Shown: piece by piece, positions 49,156 through 61,450 of the stretch
How the letters are laid out: each line of letters starts with the position of its first letter
Position numbering within the stretch: the stretch's first letter is position 1
NCBI GenBank assembly: GCA_030159075.1
Contig: BROG01000295.1
Coordinates: forward strand, 786,887-850,886
Direction of reading: 5' to 3'
DNA: 64,000 bases
Source: Atrina japonica
Lineage: Eukaryota; Mollusca; Bivalvia; Pterioida; Pinnidae
Program-made: the position numbers and the translations under genes
The notes under the pieces: model-generated
What the model was told of the DNA's origin: nothing
The model's input: only the letters and a program-made list of their open reading frames with translations
The model's database searches: none

Positions 49156-50802
49156 TTATTTATATTGCAGATCATATTAAATCGACAAATTTAAAAACTG
49201 CATGTTCCTGTCATCAAGTAGTTGTGATCTGAACAATAACATGTAAACACAGGAATAACCAGGTATAAGTAGTAACATGTTCTTCAATATATAATATGTA
49301 TAAACAATATTAGAATTACATTTGGTATTATATTATCACATGCTTATTCAGATATTAACATTGTGATATTTATATTTATTCTGTAACAGGGTGGAACTTT
49401 TACAGGTCAATTGCAATTTGTTATATCATTCTTTTATATATTCTAAGTTTTCTTTTATATTTCAATTTCAATTTCTGATTTGAGGACGGCAGTCATAAAC
49501 TAAATCAAATTTTCTTGCACTGGGGTTAGACTGATTTCGTTTTTCATACATGCTGTAAAATTCTATTTGGATGACAGGTATGTTTCTTACAACATTGTTT
49601 ATATTTATCATAATATTCTTTGTAATGCTGATTGAAAATACAAAAAAAAATTTGGAACTGCTGATTCAAAACACTTTGTATCCCTAGGCTACGTCGTCTG
49701 CATTGTTTGTAAACATGGACTAGGTGTGTTTTCTGAAGAAAGGGGAAAAATATATTTTGACTTTCAGAATTTTATATTCCTCCCAAGTGTTATGTTAATT
49801 TGAAAACTGAGATTCCTTTCCTAAAACCATATGTTTTACAGACACCAACACAATTCAGGTGAAATATGTGACCCATTGACCTCTTAATTACGAGTATCCA
49901 AAAGTATCAATTTACATAATTAAATAGATTCGTCATTTAAAGATTGTGTGAAATTTAAATGTTTGCAATGAACTTTAATATTGCTGATGAGTTTCGGTGA
50001 AAAAATGCACTACACTATTTGTCGTTAATTTTATTTACTGAGATTTGTAATAAAATGTTACTTTGACTTGTTGATTTCATTTGTAATCAAATCAATTTGT
50101 TGCACAATTTGAGTTGCTGTCACCCTTTCGTAGATGGAACTATTTACATTAATTTGTTAAATGGGCATTATCTGTGTTTTTTTTTTCACCCCCCCCCCCA
50201 TTTTTACTACTTAGGGCGAATTTGTTGCAAATAAACTAGTTTTGGTTTTGGTTTATGGTTTACAACTAGTTTGCAAACCAGTTATGAAACTAAAACTGAT
50301 ATCCTCTGGCTAAACATATATGGTTTAAACTACCAAAAGGGGGCACAGAAATAAGTAAACAGTCGCTCTTTTATATGAGATGTAAAAATAAAGATTCAAT
50401 TCTTCAATTTGGAGACTGAATTCTTCAATTCACCGTTTTAATATTGTAAAACGTCTCTCTGTCATTATGAGTACAATTTTACTGCCCAAATACATAAAAT
50501 CTTTAAATGTCCAGAAACCACATAAAAGGTATCTGATACAACTACTGATCCATGTTGTTGCCGCCATATTGTTGTAGCAACTAACTTGCATAAACCTACT
50601 AAACCATCCAGGAGGCAGTTTTAATGGTTTGATCAACTAATTTGGGTTTAGGACAAAACAAATGAAAAACCGGTTTATGTAACAAATGGAAAGTTTACTA
50701 AACTGTTTCAAAACTAAAACCAGTTCTGTATAACAAATTAATTCTCCCTTAGATTGATAAACAATAACAAAGAAGAGATATACACTGCCATAAGAATTCT
50801 TA

Positions 50803-50940
50803 AATACTTAAGATATTTTGTGAAAATTGCTTCAGAAACCCTTGTTTGGCATTTTTCAATTGCGGATGATTAACTCAAACGTAATATTTGTACATGAATA
50901 CCACACTGGACCTGACTTTATTTTCACAAAATATATAGGG
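50803..50940. repeat. Fold-back repeat, copy B
   Basis: AGATATTTTGTGAAAATTGC and the inverted TTTCACAAAATATATAGG enclose ACCACACTGGACCTGACTTT. This matches copy A at 3446-3576 in the same orientation. Similarity continues downstream to AATCAAGTACTAG versus ACATCAAGTACAAG. Confidence 0.6.
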
Positions 50941-52086
50941 ATATTAAATAGTTTTTGCATTTGTATAGCTGTTATTTTGTTATTGTAAATCAAGTACTAG
51001 TAGTAAATGAAGATAAAAACGGAAATAATTTTTTTTCTGGTAAACACGGTTAACGCCCTTTAAATATATGTATTGCTGACTCAAGGTTAGTTTCAAGGAC
51101 AGATACAAGCTATTAGAGACAGTATATCCTGAAGATAGAGATTATTTCTTTGTTGTGCAAACTGTTAAATTGTCCATATCAAGGTAATATCTGGAAGAAT
51201 TATTAATGTTGGTCATTCAAAACAATGGAGCCAGCTTGCTTCTCATTCCTTTTCATACTCTTCATAATGACCATCTTTTGAGCGTAGTTTAGAATCCTAG
51301 TGGGACCTAGTTTTGTGACTTGAAACCTAGTTTTGTGACTTGACAGTTTTGTGGAAGGCCAGTAGCATCTCTCTGGATACACTGTAAAACTGGCAACCAC
51401 CATATTACTGAAAAAGTAATATGAGGGTATAACATGCGACATGTTGTCCGTATCATTTAGGAATCTTTTTATCTGCATTGTTACAATATTTTCCCATGAC
51501 TTTATTTACTAAAAGATTTATTCATTTTTATGGCGACATTCAGTTGAAATATAGCTTCAAATTGCCTTACCATCAGATTCGAAGTCAATCAATTTTACAT
51601 AGCTGATGTAACCGAGGATGTAAGATTTATAATATGTATATCAGAATGTGGTTGTATCTATTTTCCTAAATAGTGTACTCTCGATACTTAGGTGGAAGTT
51701 AAAAGGTTATACGATGTGCAGTTCCTTTGTCCGATTGTACAGGTGTAGTGAAAACTTAAGTGCTGTTAGAAATATAAATATATTTATTAGAAGCGTTAAT
51801 TTCATTTATTTGACAGTCCAGAGGGCTGTGGATTGTTATGTCGCCATCTCGTGCTTCCATTCTTTTCCGATTTGTGTAAGCGCATATGACTGAATGAATC
51901 AAATGCGTAAACCAATGAAAAACCGGCTCTCATTTAACTGTAGCTCTTAGTCATTCATGAAAAAGAGCAGCCTAAAGATTTTGAAAATCGTTCTGCGCAG
52001 GAGTTAGAATTGCATTTGAACTGAGATTGGTTTTTGTTTCCAAATTTGAAATAGTCATATAATAAAACAATTACTGATTTAGTTTC

Positions 52087-52175
52087 GGGTGACATAAGGA
52101 TTTATCAGTCAAAAAAAACTTGATATTGACCGAGTCGAAATGCCTCTTTTGGATTGATAAATACTTATGTAACCC
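52087..52175. repeat. Short fold-back repeat
   Basis: GGGTGACATAAGGATTTATCA at 52087-52107 is an inverted match, with two mismatches, to TGATAAATACTTATGTAACCC at 52155-52175. The loop holds TTGACCGAGTCGAAATGCC. It is probably a MITE remnant in the LRRC59/441-residue-gene intergenic region. Confidence 0.55.
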
Positions 52176-53187
52176 TCAACCAAAGTCAATAATTGTATAT
52201 TATTACATGACTCTCTTATAATCTAGTTTCTGATTGGCTCGTTTCATACTTTCTGTTATCACTCAATCGTTATATTAACCCATAAATCGCTCCGTATGTT
52301 TATATTATAATCCAACACATCGAGGTCGTACCCTAGAATAGCACAAAGGGTTGTTCCCTAACGTTGGCACGCTCGGCGTTAATTGTATAGCCAATCATCA
52401 ACGCTGTCTAGCTATATTTAGCGTCAAGGAAATGCATTCAAGATGACAGACGAAGATAATGTATTTTAGTTGTTCATCCTTAATAAGATTACAATTCGTG
52501 GCTAGATTCCCACATCTTACTAACCTAATATTTGCGAGATTTACACACTGGTGTCAATCTAGTTAAACGTCATGTAATAAAATAATTAACGACCTCATTT
52601 GAGGTTAATACATGGAGTTATCCACCCAAGAAAGCAAGTTTTTGGCTAGGCCTAGGCCTACCGCTCAAGTTTTAACATTAAAGTTGGGCTTAGCGTATTT
52701 AATTATTTCGCCTAAAATAAAAGCAATCAATAACCATAACTATGTTTTTTTTTAAAATACACATGAAACTTATATGAGAAATTACCCCGGTCCTGACAGG
52801 GATCATTTATTAAGGTTGTTATGGGAGTATTTTCTGATGATTTTGTGATACCAAAAAATGATTTTCTGATATAAAAAAATCGAATTTCTGATATAAAAAA
52901 TCACCTCTATTTACCTTTATAAAAATCGAATTTCTGATAAAGAAATACTAAAAAATAATAAAAACTAAAACGGCGCCCATATGTTGCATAGTTGAATGTT
53001 TTTAATTCATAACTTAAATGGTGTGTACAAATTTCATTTACATTGAATTTTGGAACGAAAATTATAAACAAATCCATACCAGAGGGGACCATAAAAACGC
53101 GTATAGACACACAATAGTACAAAACAGTTTCACCGGAATTGATTAAAACACTTGCGTGTAGAAGAAACTGTCTATATAGTGAACATA

Positions 53188-54513
53188 TTAATCCCGCCAG
53201 TGCAATGGTACTCTATTGGCATAAAACTCTTTTCCATGTCGCGTTGGTTTATACTTAGATGGTTCGTAAGCAGCTCTTTTGGCATCGAAACGTCCAGGGG
53301 CACTTCTTTGACGTTGAAACGATTTGTTTAGTGGTCCTTTCGGATAATACAACTCGTTCCAATAAGGACTTTTGTACCTTTCCTTGTGAAATTCAAGTGG
53401 CGCGTAAGTAGGTATCTTGAATCCGGATCTTTTCAGCTGACCTCGGTCAAGGCTTATACTACGACCATAATTCGGTAACCTGAAACCGCGATTTAAATGA
53501 TGGCTTTCACCAGTGTGGTCAATAGGGTTATTTCCAGATACACTAGATTGTATTCCGGGTCTTTTTATAAACAATTTATTTTCATCTGGTTTAGTTTGCT
53601 CCTTCATTGTTGTCCGTGGTTGCATGAAATTACTTATTCTGCTTCTGACGTGAGAGTAATCCTCTTTTTTGTTGTAAATACTGACATTACTGACTTTTGG
53701 CTTTCCGTTGATAAGAGGAAATGAACTTGTATATGGTCGGATAGGCAGTCTTGGCAAATGGTGTTGTTTTGATTTGGGGTAAAAGTCTTCGTTTGGTATG
53801 GGTGATACATCTCCAATGCTTTTTCGTCTGCTAGACATGGCACGAGGTGTATCTGGAAGTTCAAATTTATCGACTGGAAGCAGGAACGATACGGGTCTTT
53901 TTCTGCATGTTTCTACATTTTTATCGCGACCAGATATTAATCGCTCTTCGATCGGGTTCATTTCAACAACTCCATTCTCAATGTTATCAGGTACATCAGG
54001 ACTGCATGCCCTGCTGTCGCCAAGTTTATTATCATCCGTGGAGCTTCTTATTGGAACCACTTTTGCAATTGGGCGTTCTTTTTGTGGCAGTCTGTTCATG
54101 ACCTCATTTGTGTGAGGAATAGGCGGTGTATGTTTTACACTTTCTTCTTCACTATTAATGCCGGGCATTTTACTTTCTAAATCGGTAGCGTCTGGTCTTT
54201 GTATGTTCAATTGAATTTGTTCCATTAGTTGATCATATACACGTTCCGGTTCAAAATGTTGGACAGTAACCCTTTTCTTACCGACGTATATTTCCCACAT
54301 TTTGTCCCTGTCGTATTTTGTCGGAGATGGCGATACATTGGTAGCGTATGTATAGTCAATGACAGGTTTCAGAGTTTCACTGCATTCTTGAGTTTTGTGC
54401 CTTTTTCTTTTGACTTTGTTCTGGTAAAAAAGGAAAATGTCTCCTTCCAATTCCTTTGTGGTTTCGTATGTAATCGCCTTTGTGAATGGACATGAGGAGG
54501 CAGTGGCTGCCAT
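53188..54513 (-). CDS. Hypothetical protein, 441 residues, single coding exon
   Basis: I do not recognise this protein. The ORF is uninterrupted, begins MAATASSCPF and ends PLHWRD-stop. It has no signal peptide or membrane segment. The first 100 residues look foldable (LEGDIFLFYQNK, then KMWEIYVGKKRVTVQHFEPE). The middle, about 100-270, is low-complexity, rich in Pro, Glu, Asn and Ser, and probably disordered. The C-terminal third is basic and rich in Tyr, Pro and Arg, with short motifs such as RQRSAPGRFD and YEPSKYKPTRHGKEFY, which recall tyrosine/proline-rich cytoskeletal or sperm-axoneme proteins; that resemblance is only an impression. A splice acceptor (TATTTCAG) at 54552, 38 bp upstream of the ATG on this strand, suggests a spliced 5' UTR. 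The length, lack of repeats and codon-like composition argue for a real gene. Confidence 0.75.
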   Translation of the reverse strand: MAATASSCPFTKAITYETTKELEGDIFLFYQNKVKRKRHKTQECSETLKPVIDYTYATNVSPSPTKYDRDKMWEIYVGKKRVTVQHFEPERVYDQLMEQIQLNIQRPDATDLESKMPGINSEEESVKHTPPIPHTNEVMNRLPQKERPIAKVVPIRSSTDDNKLGDSRACSPDVPDNIENGVVEMNPIEERLISGRDKNVETCRKRPVSFLLPVDKFELPDTPRAMSSRRKSIGDVSPIPNEDFYPKSKQHHLPRLPIRPYTSSFPLINGKPKVSNVSIYNKKEDYSHVRSRISNFMQPRTTMKEQTKPDENKLFIKRPGIQSSVSGNNPIDHTGESHHLNRGFRLPNYGRSISLDRGQLKRSGFKIPTYAPLEFHKERYKSPYWNELYYPKGPLNKSFQRQRSAPGRFDAKRAAYEPSKYKPTRHGKEFYANRVPLHWRD

Positions 54514-54897
54514 TTGTAAAAATCAGTTCGAATGTTCTGCGGTGTTGATCCCTGAAATAGAGATAAGGCAAATTTTCATAGTTTCAATCTTTGTGTTGAA
54601 ATGCTGTGGCACTAAATTGACCATTTAACGTGTATTTTTTCCTACAGAACCTTGTTTTTTCTAGTAAAACCTTGTTCTTTCCTATGTTGAAACTATTGTT
54701 TTAGTTGTTTCAGTTAACGTGAATTCGAAAAAGGGCAAAACTGGAGATACATTAGGATTAACTGGTTAACACATAATTGAGGTTAAAACCATAGATATTA
54801 TTTTGGCGGAGTTCGAGAAGCATTTTCTAAACAACTGGTTTGTTTAATGTGATGGGAATCTCCCCTGCTAACTGGGTTCACATCATTAATGTTTTGT

Positions 54898-55205
54898 TTT
54901 AGCCCACCATCAACAGATGGTTGACTATTCAAAATCGCCCTGCGTCCGTGGTCAGTGGTCCGTCCGTCGCCCGTCCTTAAACAATTTTTGTTATCGTATT
55001 TCTCAGAAGGTACCTGACATATAGGTTCTCCTTGAGGTCTAGTTGTGCACTGTAAATTTTCAGGAGGGTTAGATTACAAAATGATTTTGACATTCAAAGT
55101 ATGTCATTGCTTTTTTAGAAAATACTGAAAGGATCCAATGATCGAACCCGGTCGTATTGAAGAGAAGCGAGTATGCTAGGCACTGTCTTACCCGGACACC
55201 AGTTT
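54898..55205. repeat. Dispersed repeat with CCGTCCGTC core and tRNA-like end
   Basis: It begins AGCCCACCATCAACAGATGG, an imperfect hairpin (CCATC-AACA-GATGG), then CGCCCTGCGTCCGTGGTCAG and CCGTCCGTCGCCCGTCC. I recognise this start as a common bivalve interspersed repeat. The far end, read on the minus strand, contains GACCGGGTTCGATCATTGG, like a tRNA box B. It lies in the 5' UTR intron of the 441-residue gene. Confidence 0.5.
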
Positions 55206-55356
55206 TGATTAGTATAATAATTATGCGTACGAAACTAAGAAACGATGTGTAGTAATAGGACCATTCATGTTAATATACATATATATGTAGGTACCCCTTT
55301 ACACTGATTTCCTCGCTTCGTCCAATACGGGCGTCGTTTGGATGCCGACAAAAGAG

Positions 55357-55470
<114 letters not shown>

Positions 55471-55508
55471 TATCTGAAAGGTTTGCAGATTAATTAAAGG
55501 TTACTTAC

Positions 55509-55560
55509 CTGCAAAAATGTCTTTTTCCTGCGACTTCCAATATCAATAAACCCTATCCCC
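55509..55560 (-). other. Probable noncoding first exon of the 441-residue gene
   Basis: On the minus strand a strong donor (GCAG|GTAAGTAA) ends an exon at 55509. The matching acceptor TATTTCAG ends at 54552, giving a 957-bp intron that contains the long (AT)n tract. The exon's 5' edge is not defined; 55560 is a placeholder. The only evidence is the pair of good splice signals and the placement upstream of the ATG. Confidence 0.4.
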
Positions 55561-57169
55561 AGCTAGTGTGTGTCTGGATATATAAATATATTTTATCAAA
55601 CTAAATAGAAGACTGTTTTATGAATTAATTAAGTACGTGATATCTCGCGTTTGATTCAGTCACGGTAATGATGAAAGGGAAAAAATAAAAAAGCACAAAA
55701 AATGTAAATATAAAAGAAGGATAGACCATTTATAAACGTCAAACCAAATTTTGAAAAATACACCTTTGAAATTTATTTGAAATATACACAGGTATAACTA
55801 AATAATGTTAAAGTGTCCATTATTCCGTGTGACGAAGATTGATGTTTTTAAATTGAACCTGAACCCAAGCTTAAAATAAAATCACGTGCTTTAGAGGGCG
55901 TATCATTTATACATCAATAAATTTTATAAAGATGGTTTCCTTTCTGTATTAAAATGATTTAAGGATTTACTTCAAAAGGTGTTTGTCAGGTACACGTAGG
56001 TACCAACAATATTTGTCAATTTATTACCTGTTTGCAGAGAGATGAAATATACATTAACTCATCAACCCCAGAAAAACAATGGACTCTTATGTAAATCAAT
56101 ATTCAAAAAATTAATATAAATAAATAATTATCAGTTATTCGTCCGTCCATCTATTTACACACACATCAATAATCGCGCTTTCCGGTTTCCTGTTCCCGGT
56201 GTTTTTTGGTATTTTCGCTATTTCTCGGTAAAAATTTTACGATCAAAAATGGATAAAAGCATGTTGATAATGGTTAATTTTTGTTTGTTTTGGTAATGCA
56301 CTATAATACTTACTGTGCAAGAACCCCTACGTGCGGGAAAAATTGTGTCTCAATGATCCATGAAATATGTCAAACTGGTCTTTCTGTAACGTCAAATTAG
56401 TAGGATTTCACTTAGTCTTCAATACCATAATTAAATCTAACTTACATAACATTTGCAGTCACGTTTTGTGTCATTATTAGATTTTAATGTGTATACAGCT
56501 ATGATGATTGTTATACCGATCACTACAAAATAAAAGTGTTGATGAAAGGACAAATACTTCATTCATTTGCTGCAGACGTAAATCATATATTGTTATACAT
56601 AAACACGGATATTAGCCTACTTACTGACCTAAATCAGATAAAACATGTTGTTACATAAACAAGACTTGTTCAAAATATTGCCTCACCAACTTGTCATTGT
56701 AATTTGAAAATGACAAAATTCGATGAATGCATGTTTTGTTTAGATATACCGACGGAATTCTACCTTCAAATATCAGTATTTGTATGGCTGGAATTTTATG
56801 GATAAATATTCGTTATTTTATAACCTCGACAAAATAGTATATATGTTTCAAAAATACATTTTTATACTCTTCCAAAGTAGAACAGATGTAAATATATAAT
56901 TTACATAAAATTGGCACCAAACGAACTTCTATATAAAATAATAGATATTAAGGTATTAATCATCAGAAAATCCAGGTGACAAATATATAAGTTTTGTGTA
57001 CAATGCACAAACACGCACCTCTTAAAATGTCATTATTAAGTGACAAAACGTCGTCGATATAATCTTAATGTCTTAAGTCCACCGTTAGTTTATATTTCGG
57101 TTGATTCTGAAGCTACAGAAACAGGCCAGCCAATAAAGAGACAAAATGTGTTACAGATAAAGGTATAGA
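55561..57169. other. Noncoding spacer upstream of the 441-residue gene
   Basis: The promoter of the minus-strand gene is expected near 55560-55800, but no specific element was identified. No other gene or array is seen apart from the core repeat at 56065-56100. Confidence 0.4.
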
Positions 57170-57724
57170 CGCTTTAAACATTGGCAACGTTCTAAATCAC
57201 ACAAAAGTTCAGTCCTTTGTTCCGCCATATTTTAAATTGAAGACCACGCCTTGTATTTCATATGGCTATACACCCAACACAGCATCCAAGCTATTCGATT
57301 ACAAACGGGTTTTGTAGTGCCTAGACATCCATCTTCTACATAAAACCATCATGTCTTCATGTGTATCATCTGCCTTCAAATATAATCCTATTGGGCATCA
57401 CCTGCGACGTTTCTATTTTTGAAAATGAAACCCTAAAAATCTTATTTTAAGAGCTCCAAAAATAATAGTGATCCAGAAGTGGTAACCGCGTTGGATAGAT
57501 TACATGACCAATATGTACTCGTTCCTGAGGACAAAGCCTCTAATAATATAATTTTTTATTTGTAATGCACATTAAATCAAAACAATATAACTGTGAAAAG
57601 TATGCGTAACTCATGTTTTACAATCGTGCCACCATGTCCGGTGGTGTTGGGTAGTTCCTGATCATATTTGTCAAGAAAAAGCCTCCAATAATATAATTTT
57701 TATTTGTAAGGCACATTACTATAA

Positions 57725-58057
57725 TTGTTTATTAGAAGAACTATGTTTAATACGAATTCTGGTAATCCTACATACACACGTAGCCCACTTTTAAAGGACG
57801 AGATCTTTAAAAATCACGTATCCGTATTACGTTCTTTTGATGTACCTACAACCTATACTGATTTTGAGCTACCATATTTATATTGGATACCTAAACTTCA
57901 CAAAACCCCATATAAGCAGAGGTACATAGCAGGATCCAGCAAATGTTCTACAAAACCTTTATCTTTACTCCATACCAAGATACTAACAGCCGTTAAGGAG
58001 AAACTTCAGCAGTACTGTACAGTTGCTTATTTCAGAAGCGGTGTAAGTCGGATGTGA
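57725..58057 (+). pseudogene. RT fragment (fingers/palm entry block)
   Basis: An open segment of 110 codons contains YWIPKLHKTPYKQRYIAGSS, the motif entering the RT domain in this family. It ends at a stop shortly after FRSGVSRM, where the intact family would continue into the palm. The first ATG is fortuitous. It is part of the degenerate retroelement 57170-59150. Confidence 0.7.
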
Positions 58058-58334
58058 ATACTTAAAAATTCTAGCCATTTTTTAGAAAATTTGAAGTCAC
58101 ACAATTTTTCTCAGATTCACTGTATCAAAACATACGACTTCTATACTATTTACAAAACATTTCCACATAAAATATTAAAAAGAGAGACTTTTTAGCATCA
58201 CAGACAACTGTTTTTTTTTCACTAAAAGTGGTTCCCTAAAATTAAATACCTAGTAATTAGTTATCATGATACTTACTTTGTCAAACACCACTCTGATTCT
58301 ACACATAAATACACTGAAGTTGATATAAAAAAAG

Positions 58335-58619
58335 ATGCTGGAATTTCTAATAGACAGTATATTTGTAATGTTCAGAGACGTGGTCTTTCAACAAACTATG
58401 GGAACCAATTGTGCTCCTTTATTGGCTGACTTGTTCCTTTATTCATATGATGCAGACTTTATTCAGAAACTGCTAAATCAAAAGAAGAAAAAGTTAGCTG
58501 TGTCCTTTAATTTGACATTTAGAAATATCGACGACGTTTTGTCATTTCATAATGACAATTTTTATACTTATGTCAATGCGATATGTCCCAGCAAACTAGA
58601 AAAAGATACAACAGAATAA
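58335..58619 (+). pseudogene. RT fragment with the catalytic IDD box
   Basis: The 94-codon segment holds FQQTMGTNCAPLLADLFLYS and the active-site box RNIDDVLSF (intact relatives have YIDD). It is then cut by a stop after KLEKDTTE. Coding similarity resumes in another frame at about 58630 and runs to 58863. Not functional as it stands. Confidence 0.7.
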
Positions 58620-59179
58620 AGCACACACGCTTCATACTTAGACATTTTACTTGATATAGACACAGACGGGAAATTGGCAATTAAGCTAAACGACAAACGC
58701 AACGATTTTGGCTTTCCCATCGTTAATTTTTCAAGATATGAACATTTCATATGCAGAGGTAAACTACTCACTGACAAATTATTGACACAGGGATTTCGAA
58801 AACCGCGTTTGATGGCAAAGTTCCGCAACTTTTACGGTCGGTATAATAGTCTTGTTTGCGACTAATCTGTTTCACTGAGTGAAATGTTGAGTTGCCTGTT
58901 CGATGGCGGTTGTTGTAATGTCTGTACAGTACCAGTTGTGACTAGGATACACTCACGTATTTCATTTTAATTTGATTCTGGACTCACAGCGGGTGTGACC
59001 GGTTGACAGGGGATGCTTACTCCTCCATGGCACCTGATCCCACCTCTTGATTTCAAGATGTCCGTGTTTGCCCATTTTTACCAGATTTTTTACCTATATC
59101 CTGGACATCCTAATGATTTATACCTTGGTATCTGAGACTTTTATATTATTTTGGTTATATATAGTGAAATGAGTGTTTG

Positions 59180-60820
59180 ATAATACCATAAATACTCTCG
59201 GATTTTACAGCTATCATTTACCAGTGATGGTATATTTAGCAGCTATCATTTACCTGTGATGGTATATTTACCATCTATCATTTACCTGTGATGGTATATT
59301 TAGCACCTATCATTTACCTGTGATGGTATATTTAGCATCTATCATTTACCTGTGATGGTATATTTAGCAGCTATCATTTACCTGTGATGGTATATTTAGC
59401 ATCTAACATTTACCTGTGATGGTATATTTAGCAGCTATCATTTATCTGTGATGGTATATTTAGCAGCTTTCATTTACCTGTGATGGTATATTTAGCATCT
59501 ATCATTTACCTGTGATGGTATATTTAGCAGCTATCATTTACCTGTGATGGTATATTTAGCATATAACATTTACCTGTGATGGTATATTTAGCATCTAACA
59601 TTTACCTGTGGTGGTATATTCAGCATCTAATATTTACCTGTGATGGTATATTCAGCAGCTATCATTTACCTGTGATGGTATATTTAGCAGCTATCATTGA
59701 CCTGTGATGGTATATTTAGCATCTATCATTTACCTGTGATGGTATATTTAGCACCTTTCATTTACCTGTGATGGTATATTCAGCACCTTTCATTTACCTG
59801 TGATGGTAAATTTAGCAGCTATCATTTACCTGTGATGGTATATTTAGCAGCTATCATTTACCTGTGATGGTATATTTAGCAGCTATCATTTACCTGTGAT
59901 GGTATATTTAGCAGCTATCATTTACCTGTGATGGTATATTTAGCATATAACATTTACCTGTGATGGTATATTTAGCATCTAACATTTACCTGTGATGGTA
60001 TATTCAGCATCTAACATTTACCTGTGATGGTATATTCAGCAGCTATCATTTACCTGTGATGGTATATTTAGCATCTATCATTTACCTGTGATGGTATATT
60101 TAGCAGCTATCATTTACCTGTGATGGTATATTTAGCACCTTTCATTTACCTGTGATGGTATATTTAGCAGCTATCATTTACCTGTGATGGTATATTTAGC
60201 ATCTATCATTTACCTGTGATGGTATATTTAGCAGCTATCATTTACCTGTGATGGTATATTTAGCAGCTATCATTTACTTGTAATGGTATATTCAGCAGCT
60301 ATCATTTACCTGTGATGGTATATTTAGCAGCTATCATTTACCTGTGATGGTATATTCAGCAGCTATCATTTACCTGTGATGGTATATTCAGCAGCTATCA
60401 TTTACCTGTGATGGTATATTCAGCAGCTATCATTTACCTGTGATGGTATATTTAGCAGCTATCATTTACCTGTGTGATGGTATATTTAGCAGCTATCATT
60501 TACCTGTGATGGTATATTTAGCATCTATCATTTACCTGTGATGGTATATTTAGCAGCTATCATTTACCTGTGATGGTATATTTAGCATATAACATTTACC
60601 TGTGATGGTATATTTAGCATCTAACATTTACCTGTGATGGTATATTCAGCATCTAACATTTACCTGTGATGGTATATTCAGCAGCTATCATTTACCTGTG
60701 ATGGTATATTCAGCAGCTATCATTTATCTGTGATGGAATATTCAGCAGCTATCATTTACCTGTGATGGTATATTTATCAGCTATCATTTACCTGTGATGG
60801 TATTTTTAGCAGGTATGATT
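59180..60820. repeat. 31-bp tandem array, about 53 copies
   Basis: The unit is GCAGCTATCATTTACCTGTG then ATGGTATATTTA. Variants such as GCATCT, GCACCT, GCATAT and TTCAGC recur in the same order in different places, so blocks of several units were duplicated together. It starts about 30 bp after the retroelement tail. Confidence 0.95.
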
Positions 60821-60839
60821 TATGGTATATGTTGATTTG

Positions 60840-61353
60840 TTAACACATATTAGATATGTTGTGAGAAATCACTGTATTTTCTACTTCAGTACTTACATGC
60901 CTCATCAAAATCTTCAACATTAGTTTTTTAATAAAATAAGAAAATGACATAAGAATCTCTTGTCGACCAGTCACAGTCAAATTCCAAGGAAATTTGTGAG
61001 GAATAAATCCCATACATGCCTTTCAACAATCACTATCAACAAGCAATTGCAAACAAGGTCATTATATATGTTATACCGATCGTAAATTGTTCGAACTGTT
61101 GACGTTGAAGGTGTTTCCTGATATTCGTACACAATGTGCTTTAGTAATCGCTCATTTAGGATTATAAAAAGATACATTTGTTGCAATTATGTCATTGGAA
61201 CAGTGTTAAAATTGAAATAGTTTATCAAAAGCATTTTTGAAATATTCATCATTGAAAGTACAATATTTCTGAAGTATCATCTATTATTTTTTACAACCAC
61301 TAGTATTAGAAAATATAGATTTAAGATTAAGATTGGCTGTTATATTTTCGCAG
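60840..61353. other. Noncoding spacer
   Basis: Nothing supported between the 31-bp array and the candidate exon at 61354. Confidence 0.4.
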
Positions 61354-61450
61354 GTCAGGGATGGAGCAGAGAGCTTTACGAAAATTTAAAATGTTTCAGT
61401 TACTCATATCATGACAAATGTACAAGGGATACCAGAAAAGAACGAGAAAT
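61354..61450 (+). CDS. Candidate internal exon of an unidentified gene
   Basis: A 97-bp open block is preceded by TATTTTCGCAG and followed by AT|GTAAGT, both good splice signals. In the frame entered after two bases it reads QGWSRELYENLKCFSYSYHD then KCTRDTRKERE, with no stop; this looks like real protein, charged and aromatic, rather than repeat. I do not recognise the family and found no companion exon in the window. It could be one exon of a gene that continues beyond 64000, or an old gene fragment. Confidence 0.35.

Larger units (their letters stand above)
47184..53187. other. Intergenic region between LRRC59 and the 441-residue gene
   Basis: The LRRC59 3' UTR and poly(A) signal come first (AATAAA at 47195). 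The rest is noncoding with the dispersed repeats listed separately. A cluster of TTTCTGATATAAAAAATC words lies at 52830-52940. No exon was recognised; frames at 47490-47807 and 51203-51478 lack family resemblance. Confidence 0.5.
57170..59150 (+). mobile_element. Degenerate reverse-transcriptase retroelement (Penelope-like type RT), with 3' tail
   Basis: Broken frames keep family motifs in order. There is an N-terminal region near 57230-57400 (ISYGYTPNTASKLFDYKRVL, then FKYNPIGH) and DQYVLVPEDKASNNIIF near 57520. Next is an RT block at 57870-58010 (YLYWIPKLHKTPYKQRYIAG, then SSKCSTKPLS). The QQTMGTNCAPLLADLFLYS block and the RNIDDVLS catalytic box lie at 58390-58555. SYLDILLDIDTDGKLA and QGFRKPRLMAKF follow at 58640-58830. 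Several stops and shifts break the frame, a 46-bp block is duplicated (57531 and 57673), and about 30 residues are missing near 58738. The tail 58940-59150 (GACAGGGGATGCTTACTCCT) is the conserved 3' end. The RT class is inferred from motifs. Confidence 0.75.
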
